From Pilatotrama ljubarskyi (Eukaryota > Basidiomycota > Agaricomycetes > Polyporales > Polyporaceae), in assembly GCA_022385805.1 (NCBI GenBank), contig MU277690.1, positions 62,001 through 126,000 on the forward strand: a DNA stretch of 64,000 nt. The letters are read 5' to 3'. Below are positions 49,117-59,400 of this stretch, piece by piece; the stretch's first letter is position 1, and every line of letters begins with the position of its first letter. Below the pieces are notes generated by a model. That model had not been told where the DNA came from. It saw only the letters and a program-made list of their open reading frames with translations, and ran no database searches. Both the position numbers and the translations under genes were made by a program.

Positions 49117-50023
49117 CAGTGCCGGACAACCAAAGTCGACAATTTTGGTCGACATTTTTTGCCGGCCTCCCGAACCACCAGAATAGATGCGCATTGAGTG
49201 TGCGATTCGTTTGCACCTTGTCCGAACGAAATTCACCGACTGGTTCTCCCGCAATTCCCGATTTAGTAGGTTTTGNNNNNNNNNNNNNNNNNNNNNNNNN
49301 NNNNNNNNNNNNNNNNNNNNNNNNNNNNNNNNNNNNNNNNNNNNNNNNNNNNNNNNNNNNNNNNNNNNNNNNNNNNNNNNNNNNNNNNNNNNNNNNNNNN
49401 NNNNNNNNNNNNNNNNNNNNNNNNNNNNNNNNNNNNNNNNNNNNNNNNNNNNNNNNNNNNNNNNNNNNNNNNNNNNNNNNNNNNNNNNNNNNNNNNNNNN
49501 NNNNNNNNNNNNNNNNNNNNNNNNNNNNNNNNNNNNNNNNNNNNNNNNNNNNNNNNNNNNNNNNNNNNNNNNNNNNNNNNNNNNNNNNNNNNNNNNNNNN
49601 NNNNNNNNNNNNNNNNNNNNNNNNNNNNNNNNNNNNNNNNNNNNNNNNNNNNNNNGGCGCTTCTGCCCGGATTGATCACGCTTCGACTGGGCACTGTTGT
49701 GCAGGCACAACGGATGAAAACTCTTGCCATCCCCCGCTTCAGATGTGGTGACCTTCTATGAGAGCTAGTGACCCACAAACTATGGTTGAGGTTCTCAGGC
49801 TGTCCAAGACGTCCTCAGCCTCCCACCATCGCCCTAAGCGCCCCAAATAAGCGCGCAAATTTGGCTCAAAATATTGGCCAACCCCAAAAACGCGTGGGAA
49901 AAACGTCGGAGGTGTGTTTTTGGACGTCTTCGACCTCCCTGAGCATGATTCCGAAGTCAGAATTGCCAAAATAAATTCCGTTCAAGCGCTAGCCCACTTG
50001 TCGACTTTGGTTGTCCGGCACTG
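49117..50023. mobile_element. TIR DNA transposon with TA target duplication (Tc1/mariner-pogo-like), containing an assembly gap
   Basis: Perfect 26 bp terminal inverted repeats start CAGTGCCGGACAACCAAAGT (49117-49142) and end with the reverse complement at 49998-50023. TA flanks both ends (49115-49116 and 50024-50025), the target duplication of the Tc1/mariner superfamily. The visible interior has no transposase motif, but 380 bases (49276-49655) are unresolved N. At about 907 bp as drawn it is too short for a full transposase, so it is most likely a non-autonomous or deleted copy. Gap size may be nominal. Confidence 0.85.
49276..49655. other. Assembly gap (N run) inside the transposon
   Basis: A run of 380 undetermined bases. 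Lies wholly within the inverted-repeat element, which suggests repeat collapse during assembly. Confidence 0.98.
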
Positions 50024-50261
50024 TACGTCCCAGCCTGTCCAGGGCCAGAGCACATGTGCTGCAGCAGAGCACACGAGAGACGACCACGACACCACGTTCC
50101 GGAGTGGTCCGCTGAAGATAACCGTCCAAAGACGGCAGGAGACTTGCCTGATTCTGCGCACACAACGTGATGATGTCACCGGGGCCGTCAATGATCCGTC
50201 ATACGAAAGTCGTGGATTAAGTGCTTGATTGGAGTTGGCAGAAGACGCGGCAGGGGGAGAG

Positions 50262-50269
50262 TATATATA
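50262..50269 (+). promoter_or_regulatory. TATA box of mannose-6-phosphate isomerase gene
   Basis: TATATATA, about 50 bp upstream of the start codon at 50319. Confidence 0.45.
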
Positions 50270-50318
50270 CCCCACCAAGGTCAGCCACGGGCGACCAGCA
50301 CCTCGTACTACACTCACC

Positions 50319-51807
50319 ATGTCTACTCACAAGAACCTCATCCGTCTCAAGGCTGCCACCCAGGAATACGAGTGGGGAAAGACTGGCAGTGCCTCCCTCG
50401 CAGCGCGGCTCGGAAAGAACGCTATTGGTCATGGGTTCCAGATAGATGAGAGCAAGTCGTATGCAGAGGTATGTGCTCACCCCCTTCATATGTACACGAA
50501 AGTGGGGTTCATGTCATGAGCATGTATTGTAGGTTTGGATGGGTACGCATCCGAACGGCCCGGCTCACCTATACGACGACCCGTCAACGTCTTTACTCTC
50601 CTTGATATCCTCTGACCCGACCTTTTACCTCGGCGAGACCCTCGTGCGGAAATGGCCCTCCACGACACATGTTCCGTATCTCTTCAAAGTGCTCTCCATC
50701 AAGAAGGCGCTTCCTCTCCAGGCCCACCCCGACAAAGGCCTCGCGGAACAGCTGCAACTCAAAGACCCGTCCAACTTCGTGGACGCGAATCACAAACCCG
50801 AGATAGCTGTAGCGATCGGAGAGCCCCTCGCCATGACGAGCTCAGGTACCGAAGGTGGCGACGTTCACGTCGGCGACGAGGATACCGCTTTCACCGGCTT
50901 CGTGGGATTCCGCCCGCTCGAGGATATCAAGACGTACCTCCAGAAGGTCCCGGAGATTGCTAACGCGATCGGTGATGCGATGCTAGTGGCTTCGTTCGCT
51001 CAAAGTCCGTCGACGGACCTCCTCAAGCAGTTGTATGGCAAGCTCCTCAAGCGCGGGGTGGAAGCTCGTGAGGAGGTCGCCGCTGCCATCGCAAAACTCG
51101 AGCAGCGCATAAAGAAGGGCGGAAGCCTTGGCGTGCCCAATGGTGAAGAGCTTGCACGCCTGGTCCTCAAGGTCAACAGCCAGTACCCCGGCGACGCCGG
51201 CGTCCTTGCCACTACATTTTTCATGAACTTCGCGAAGCTGAAGAAGGGAGAGGGCATCTACATCGGTGCTGATGATATTCATGCGTATCTTGAAGGAGGT
51301 ATGTCGGCTGCACCACTGAGAATTCAACAGTACTCATGTCTTGTGATAGATATCATCGAGTGCATGGCGATCTCTGACAACGTCGTCAATGCCGCGTTCG
51401 ATGCGCCGGAATCGCTCGCCTCGCAAGTTAGCACTTTCGTCGACATGCTCACTTATACCGCTCGCCCGGTCTCGCACTGGTCTTTGCCGCGTGAGGCGTA
51501 TCCGCACTCGCGTGAAGGTCGCACCTCGAAGTATGATCCACCGATGGAGGAGTTCGTCGTTCTCGGCACCATGCTCAACGGCAAGAGCGCGAAGACGGAG
51601 CATTTGACCGCGGTCAAAGGCCCGACGATTGGTATCGTCACCAAGGGCCGTGCCAGGATTGCGGTGAGCAGGGGTAATGAGCAGTTGGATTTGGATGAGG
51701 GTGGTGTAGTCTTCATCCCGCCGGGCAACGACATTCGCGTCGAGCTGCTGGAGGGCCGTGGTGCAGAGGGCGCAGGAGAGATATGGTGGTCATGCTTCGG
51801 AGTTTGA
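50319..51807 (+). CDS. Mannose-6-phosphate isomerase (type I)
   Basis: Zinc enzyme that interconverts fructose-6-phosphate and mannose-6-phosphate, supplying GDP-mannose for glycosylation and cell wall. The start at 50319 gives MSTHKNLIRLKAATQEYEWG, then SYAE spliced to VWMGTHPNGPAHL. Motifs: TTHVPYLFKVLSIKKALPLQ then AHPDKGLAEQL (zinc ligands Gln and His), NHKPEIAVAI (Glu ligand), FTGFVGFRPLEDI, and YIGADDIHAYLEG spliced to DIIECMAISDNVVNA, which holds the conserved active-site segment. It ends in FIPPGNDIRVELLEG and WWSCFGV. Two introns, about 50469-50532 and 51299-51350. Length near 430 residues fits type I isomerases such as yeast Pmi40. Confidence 0.95.
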
Positions 51808-51978
51808 GCTAGAGCATAAAGGAAGACAGCATCGCATTGTACCACACTCACCATCCCATGTAGCATACCAGTATTCCTCTCCGTTGTCACAATGTATACT
51901 CCTAACCGCAGCAGCCTATCCATTGCCATAGTACATACATCTCTACAAATCGCCCTCCACAGAGCAAGACTCGGGCTA

Positions 51979-53602
51979 TCAAACATAAAGCCACTTCCCG
52001 CGTCCCGATGCCCATTTGGACAACTCCTCCACATCAACGGTCTCGAAGCGGCGACGGATGGAAGGTCGCGGGGGCTCTTCCCCGCCATTCAGTGCGGGGG
52101 TCATCGGGGGCGAAAGCGGCGGTGAAGCCTCGTCTTCTGTGTCGACCGCGATGGGGTCGTACGGCGAGAGGATGCCTAGACCGGATCCGCCGACTGCCGT
52201 CACGTACGGCCTATAGCCCTCTGCTTCCAGTGCGGAGATGAGAGACTGCAGGGCGTCGTCCGAGAAGTCTGCAGAGGTGGAACAGTAAGCACGGGCAGTA
52301 CCGAAAAAGTCGCCGCAGGGACATACCATCCGGGACAAGAGTGACGGCACAGCCGCCACCTCCAGCGCCAGTGAGCTTCGTGCTGAGGCGGTAGGGCGGG
52401 GCTGCGGTCATGGCACGAATGGCCTCCAGGGCCGGGTGTGACACGCCAAGGGACACTAGGTGCGCGTGGTTCTCGTCGATCAGAGCCTGTGTGTGGGGAT
52501 CATATCAGCATCGATGCTGAGCTGAACGATACGCTAGAGGACATACCGCGAGACCAGACAGGAGAGCACCGCGCGGCAACTCGGGATCTGCGAGCGCACG
52601 CCGCGCCTCGGTGCTGATAACTTGAATAGCGTCCAGCAGTCGACCCACAAACTCGGGCTCCGCGATCTTCTTGCGCCCGACGCCCGCCACGAGCGCCTTC
52701 GTATCGCGCGGAACCTTCGAGTCGACGAGCAAGAACCGCAGCGAGCGGAAGCCCTGGATCTGGTCCATCCCGCTGCGCTTCCCAAACCCGGGACGCACGT
52801 ACGCGAGCGCACCGCCAAAGACCGCGACGGAGTTGTCGACGCCGCTCGGGTTGCCGTGCAGCACCTTCTCGGCGACGAAGGCCCACCGGTTCACCTCCTC
52901 CGCGATCTCCGGCGGAATGGCGCGACGGCCCTTGTGGGATAGGTGCACGTGACCGGGGTCTCCAGGCGCCGTGGGCGGTCGGGTAGGGGGCGGGACGGTG
53001 GGCAGCTCGATGCGCTGGTGGAGGATGAGCAGCGCAGTTGCGATGCAGACGGAGAAGGAGGCAGAGGAGCCCAGTCCGGCGCCGATGGGGAGGGTCGAAC
53101 GACAGACGAAGTGGAAAGACGGCCTGCCCAAGCTGGTTAGTCGTTGGCCGAGGTGATGACACGAAATGCGGCTCACCTATGGCTACTGTAGGTCATCATC
53201 ATGTACAGGTAGAGAAAAGCGACTGAAGCCGCATGAGTCTTCGGCGGCATTTGCGACTCCGGAGGGAGGGCGCGAGCTTTAATTGCATCCACTACTCGTA
53301 TATCTAAGGACTCTGGGTGCTCGTCTCCCTTGGGTACGGGTACGACTGCGTCCCAAGGCAGGTCGTCTATGTCCCATTCGTGCTGGTAATCGTTGATGTC
53401 CTTGAAGTGCACAGAGACTTTGTTATCGTAGCGAGGGGATGTCAGGCCGTAGCATCGTAGGTCTACAGAAGCTGCAACAGCCGTCTTTGTCGAACGTTAG
53501 AGCTCACTTCTCATCAGATAATGCCCAGAGCCTTACCACACCATGAACCACGGCATGCTCGCCGAACAAGATGACCTTGCCAGGAGCGCTGATGAACCAC
53601 TC
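51979..53602 (-). CDS. ERG12: Mevalonate kinase (apparently the C-terminal part of a fusion)
   Basis: GHMP kinase that phosphorylates mevalonate for sterol and isoprenoid synthesis. The domain starts at REWFISAPGKVILFGEHAVV (substrate-binding motif 1), is spliced after HGV to TAVAASVDLRCYGLTSPRYD, and reaches THAASVAFLYLYMMMTYSSH. The glycine-rich ATP motif is PIGAGLGSSASFSVCIATAL. KVLHGNPSGVDNSVAVFGGA contains the catalytic Asp. LLVDSKVPRDTKALVAGV, KLTGAGGGGCAVTLVPD (motif 3) and YVTAVGGSGLGILSP follow, then a Ser/Pro tail ending SKWASGRGKWLYV. The reading frame has no ATG between the preceding cystathionine lyase domain and this domain, so it has no start of its own that I can find. All kinase motifs are intact. 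Confidence 0.9.
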
Positions 53603-55332
53603 CCTGGTCTCCCGCTGGGGGGCAGTCCTTGGCTCGCCAAGCGCAAGCTTCTCGACGGCACGGCTGATAGGGTTCGGAATCCTCACGTAGTCATTCGCAG
53701 CGTACGTGATAGCACCGGCTTCGATTAAGGCGTGACGGAGATCGTCGAGCAAATCCGCCGGGTCCTCAATACCGACACAGAGGCGGATCAAATCCTCCGG
53801 GAGGCCACGGGCTGCGCGGACAGCAGGATCGATGGACGCATGACTAGAGAGCAGTGAGTATCTATAGACGCGGGAGACTGCTCAGATACATACGACATGA
53901 CACAGGGCATACTGATCAAGCTGTTCACACAACCGAAGCTGACGCTGATGCCCCAAAGGCGAGTAGCGGCGACAATGCGTTCGCTCAACTCCTTGTCGCC
54001 GGTCTCAAAGGAGAGGACGGCGCCGTAGCCTATTGATGCGATCAGCTACGCCACAACCGTCAAATAATTGAACTGACCGTCTGAGATACGATCATGAATC
54101 TCCTTCCCGGGGTGGTTGGGCAAGCCGGGGTAGTGAGTAACGAACCCAAGCTTCGACAGCATCTGGGCAACCAGCATGGAGGTAGACTGCTGACGATCCA
54201 TGCGGATAGCCAGGGTCTTCATGCCTCGCAAGAGGAGGAAGGAATCGAACGGGGAAAGAGCGTTCCCGACGGAGTTGATGATGAACGCCATTTCCTGCAT
54301 CACCCGTCAGCTACTAGATACCCAGTAGAAGGGAAGTAAGCAAGTGTACCTTCGCTATATCGTCGCGGTTGCAAGTGATCACACCTGCCATGAGATCGTG
54401 GTGACCGCTGAGGTACTTGGTAGCACTGTCGTATACAATGTCTGCTCCGTGTTCGAGAGGCCTCTGCAAGTACGGGCTCATCATGGTGTTATCCACCACG
54501 ACGATGGCGTCCTCGCACTTCTCCTTCACAAGAGCGCTGATTCTGGCAATATCTACGATCTTGAGTAGCGGGTTCGTGGGCGACTCCAGGAGTACCATGG
54601 CCGTTTTCCCGGGATTCAGCACAGGAATGACCGACTCCGCTTTAGTTGTGTCGACATGATGGACGGTCACGCCCATGTGGGTCCGCAGGTAGGTGAGAAG
54701 GCGGTTCGTGCCGCCATAGAGATCGTCGCCCGCGATGACTTCAGAGCCAGGCTTGAGTAGGCGGGTGATCACGTCCAGAGCGGCCATGCCGCTGGACACA
54801 GCGAAGGCATGCGCGGCAGACGAGATTTTGGCAATATGGTGTTCTGCGGCATGTCTGTGAGCACTTCTGGCGCAATAAAAAACCGCAGGGAGCGCCTAGA
54901 TAGATTGGGCGATGCCCTTTCCAACGCCGTCCAAATTGACTCGTCCTCCGGGGGACGGCGATCGACCCACTCTCACGTTGAGCCAGAGTCGGCCCCCCTC
55001 GTACGAGAAACACCCGCGCATGCGAGATGGAGGTGCGCATTCTCCCCGCCGACGCACTAGCAGACTGGGCACCTACCTAGATGACTCCTCGTCGGGTTGC
55101 CGCTCCGGGTGTAATCATATCGGTTTCCGACGCCTTTGAAGGTCGCGCTCTGGTAGATAGGCACGCTCGAGCTGCCATGCTGATCCTTGTGGTCGGCATC
55201 CGGGGAGTCGACGGTAGCACAGAGGGTCGAAAAGCGGTAGGGCTGTCTAGGACGAGTCAGAGAAGGAGAGTCCGGCTCTGGGGTCGGGAGGTCATGCGCG
55301 GGCGCTTTCTTCAGCGAGCTGACCGACGCCAT
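53603..55332 (-). CDS. Cystathionine beta-lyase-like PLP enzyme, reading through into mevalonate kinase
   Basis: Cys/Met metabolism PLP enzyme (STR3/METC type), cleaving cystathionine to homocysteine. The start at 55332 gives MASVSSLKKAPAHDLPTPEP. Motifs: SVPIYQSATFKG, YDYTRSGNPTRSHL spliced over about 230 bp to EHHIAKISSAAHAFAVSSGM, GDDLYGGTNRLLTYL, LLESPTNPLLKIVDIARISA, VVDNTMMSPYLQRPLEHGAD, and SATKYLSGHHDLMAGVI with the PLP lysine. Then come NALSPFDSFLLLRGMKTLAI, GYGAVLSFETGD, and HASIDPAVRAARGLPEDLIR followed by LCVGIEDPADLLDDL. The lyase fold ends near 53710. A linker of about 35 codons (DYVRIPNPISRAVEKLALGE) leads without a stop into mevalonate kinase. Gamma-lyase activity is an alternative. 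Confidence 0.88.
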
Positions 55333-56452
55333 GGCCGATGAGAACAGAAAGAGATGAGATGGGCGACCTAGAAGCTGGCCAGACGAGGAGGAAGGCGCGA
55401 GGACGTCGTCAGGCGAGCCGTTTGGTTTTTGGCAAGACGGGAGCAGTGTCGGGCCACCGCAGAGCGACAATATCCCCGCATCACGTGCGGGAGCCATCGC
55501 TTGTAAAGATCGCGCAATGGGAGCGTCTAGGCGCTCATGCCACACCACGGCTCGCCGAGCACACACACCGGGGCTTCGCTTTTGCTTTGTACCTCAGAAC
55601 AAGTTAGAGAATTGGGTCGAAAATTGGATATTCTGGGCTCATGATAATATCTATTATCTTATACATTCTCGGAAGGGGAGAACGCGATACATAATTTGAA
55701 ATTTTCTTTCCTATTCTGTGGTCCAGAAAATAGCAGCGCCCACCGTAAAACAGCGGGCGATGAGCGGGCGACGTGCCAGAAAAGAGCGGGCACTCTTATT
55801 ATCTGGCCCACAGAACAAGAAAGAAAAGTAGAAATTCTGTGTCCCAGAGAATACCTATTGTCTAACACGTTCTCGTGACCGTAGAATCGGATAGATAATA
55901 TATCATTTTCGTTCCGTTTCTCTGACCCCTTCTTGGGTACGAAGAAAAGGCGAGACCCCGGTGTGACACTTCCGAGCCCGAGATTCCCATGGCCAGTCGC
56001 TCGATAGTCGAGTGTCGACTGACATGGGACATGGCTTATAACTACGATTCGCCTATGCCAAACAGAGGGGAAGACAGCAGTGAAGAAATACAATTAGTTT
56101 CAGTCTATGTAGGGAAATAAGTGTCCGCAACGATAAACAGCGTGAGAGGTACGAGGTGGGACTACAAAGCTACAGTTGATGCGACAGGGTAAGCTGCAAT
56201 TGACACACACGATAGAGAAGAGGGATATTATGGCCAGGGTAGTAATGACCATCGGCACCGGTAGCGTAGACAGCTGGTCAATGTTCTTCCCGCGTATCCT
56301 TGAGTGCAGTGAGGTCGTGGGATACGTGAGACACAGTCGGATGCAATGGGCGAGAGAAGAGATGGATGTGGCCAGATACGACGGCAGCGGTTGCGGCGGT
56401 TTTCCAGGCTATCCTACATTCTTGTACGATTGCGATCGTCCGAGTCGTGAGG
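55333..56452. other. Intergenic AT-richer region with inverted repeat
   Basis: About 1.1 kb without a supportable gene. It holds the upstream region of the lyase gene and, from about 55.6 to 55.95 kb, an unusually AT-rich segment with a strong inverted repeat (listed separately). Confidence 0.5.
55702..55827. repeat. Imperfect inverted repeat / foldback element
   Basis: Arms 55702-55741 and 55788-55827 are inverted copies at 33 of 40 positions; each contains TTCTGTGG and CCAGA blocks. The 46 bp loop is GC-richer. Flanks out to about 55.6 and 55.95 kb are weakly inversely related too. No coding capacity. Likely a foldback or MITE-type element. Confidence 0.65.
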
Positions 56453-59400
56453 TCATGACACCCCCAATTTCTGGAACATGGTATCGAGAGTCTTGAACGC
56501 GACAGGCTTGACAAGACTGAAGAATCGTCAGCGAAAGATACCACCTCCCTGAGCTTGATGTACTTACTATCCATCAACGCCAGCTTCGAACGCCCTCCGC
56601 TTATCTTCAAGCGAAGACATGCCGGTCAACGCGAGGATGCGGGCAGGGTGCGTTTTCGAGTTGTTCGCCTCTTGTCGGCGCTTCGACTCTATCTCGCGCA
56701 TCTGCGCGGTCGCGCCCACGCCGTCCAGGATAGGCATCGATAAATCCAACAGAACAACACTGAGAAGAGCGGAAATGAGAGGCGCCGCTGATAGGCATGC
56801 AGGAATGTACGTACTCGAAGTGACCGTCGTTCTCGAAGGTCCGGACGCCTTCTAGCCCATCCACGGCCTCGCGATACTCGTAGCCCTATCATGCCATAGA
56901 TGTTCATCAGAATGCCCTGTCGGAGAGTGGGCGGACATACCATGTTTCTGAGCCACTTTACGCTGCATATGCTCTGATCAGCGAGAGGATGCAGAAAAGG
57001 AGCCGCAGGACACTCACAGCAAGTTACGCAAGATGCTGTTGTCCTCTACCACCAGCACTCTCAAAGGTCCACTCGGCTCCACTGTCCCGACTGACGACTT
57101 CAACAACGTCCCACCCGTCCCAACAGAGATCGTCGAGCTGGGCGGCATATGCGACATCTGCGGCGAGCCGGGAGTGGAGTCCGTTTCGGTCTCTTCCTGC
57201 TCAGCCGGAGACGGCATATGCGCCCAACTTGTCAGCGGGTGTGCCGTCACCGCCCTCGGGCCTAATGGCGGCCTTTGCGAGAACGCCGGACTGCTGCCTC
57301 CAGTCGCCTCTTCCGAGTACCTACGCGAGAAGACACCGCTCTCCGGATGGTCGTACGAAGATGATCTGGACGGCGAGTCCGGCCGTTGGCTGTGCTGCAC
57401 GAGCACGGGGCTATTGCGAGGTCCCTTGCCGATGTTCAGCGCATGCAACGATAGCTTGAGGGCGGCCACCAGCCGACACGGGCCGACGGGCTTGTACACG
57501 ATCCTGCAGAAGCCGCCGATATGTTCGTACTCGTTTACGATGGCCATCAGCCTCGGGTCGCCCCGCGCGGACGAGAGAATGATGAAGGGCCGGGATGCAC
57601 TCTTGCGCTCGATCGCGAGAGTGACCGGGGTTGGATCCTCGTTCACGATGACGATGTCGCCCGCCTCTGGATCCTCGGTAATCGTGAAGCCCCAATCCGA
57701 CACGATGTACTGCGTGAGGACTTTTCGGAGGAGGTGCACTCCCCGGATCGTCTCGTCGAACGCAAGCAGTGAGATCGACGGTCGGCGGCCATGATCCAGC
57801 ACTTTTGCCAGTTCGGTCGAGAAGCTCGCGGATTCGCCCGGGCTGTCGACGGCTTCTGCATTGAATGTCACCTTGATCTCGGTGCCCACACCCTCGGCGC
57901 TCCAAACATCGACCTTGCCGTCGACGCTGGGCGACCGCACAATGCTGTTGACGATGGCAAGGCCTAGTCCCGTTCCAGTCTGGAGGGGGTTCTCTTGCGA
58001 AAACGGGTGGAAGAGTTGGTTCTGTAATCATAGACGTAAGCTCGTGTGCGGCCGAAGACCCATCGATCCGCACCTTCAAGAAGTGCTGGCTGATACCCTG
58101 ATGAGCAGATCTGAGTGTCAGTGTCAGGTTGATCTACGGATCGTGCTCGGCCGCACCTTGCCCGTGTCGATGACCGACAACTCTATCCTCACTCTGCCGG
58201 GCGGAGTATCGCTCGTGGGAGGCAGCTGACGTAGCATGACGTGAACATAGCCGTCCTTCGTTCAAGGAAACCATCAGCATTTGCCTTTCTTGTCTTCCCA
58301 CATGCCCTAGAGTCAGTGACGTACCGAGGTGAACTTCAGACTGTTCCCAAACACGTTCATGAGTATACGTCGAATGCCGCCCTTCTCGCATCGGAATGTC
58401 CACCCCTGCCACCAAGCAATCGGTCAGACCACATAAGCCGATCTGAATCGCGCCGAAAGACACGTACAGCTTCACTGTGGCCGACGTCGATCACGGTCTC
58501 GACGTGCTTGTTCGGCGCTGGGAGCGCCACGGACGACGAGCGGTCCTGCTTCGGCGGCGAGTACACGCTCCCGATCTCGCTCGTGAACATCCGCGCGCGA
58601 TGGCCTATCCAGCAGCCCTCCGTCGCCTCCTCCACGAGCTGCATGAGGTTCACTCTGTTGAAACCGCGAGCAATCAGCAAACAGCTCTCGCGGCACAAGC
58701 GGCCGACGCACCTGCTGAGATGAATGACGTTTTCGACGCCGCCGGCCTTCGCGTTCCCGCTGAGCTTCGTGAAGTCCAGCACATGGTTGACCGTCTCGAC
58801 AAGGGACGTGCCGCAGGCCTGCACTGTCTGCAGGAACGACGCCTGGCTGTGGTTAAGCGACGTCTCCGAGAGCAGTTCCGCTGATGCGAGGATCTGCACG
58901 GACGGATGTGAGACACGGTCGTACTGCGCGCCACCAGGACGAAGTGAAGACTTACCCCATGTAAAGGCGTGCGGAGCTCATGCGAGATGCTGCGTTACGG
59001 CCGTCAGCGACGCAAAATACGCCGAAGAGCAAGCGTACGCACTTGGAGATGAACAGACTCTTCGCCTTGTCCGCAAGGATCATGCGGCGCTTGAGGACGG
59101 CCGACAGGATGATGACACCTGCGGTGACGCATGTGAGCCCTCGGGATGACTGCGCGAACGTCCGCAACACCTACCGATGGCGCGCAAGTATGACAGCTCA
59201 TGGCCTTCGAGCTGTCGACGGCGATCTCACATCAGCATCCGTCTGATAGACCTGTCTGACAACAATACTCACGAACGGCGTCGTGCGCTCTCCCGTACTG
59301 TACGCGCACAGCAGGGCGAACGGCCGCTTGTCGATGTTATAAATCGGCACGGCTATAGCATCCCAACCCATGAGCCTTCCGCCCCCTCCCGCACAAAACC

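Noticed and set aside
49104..49778. Open frames across the N run
   Set aside because: They consist mostly of undetermined bases and are artefacts of the assembly gap.
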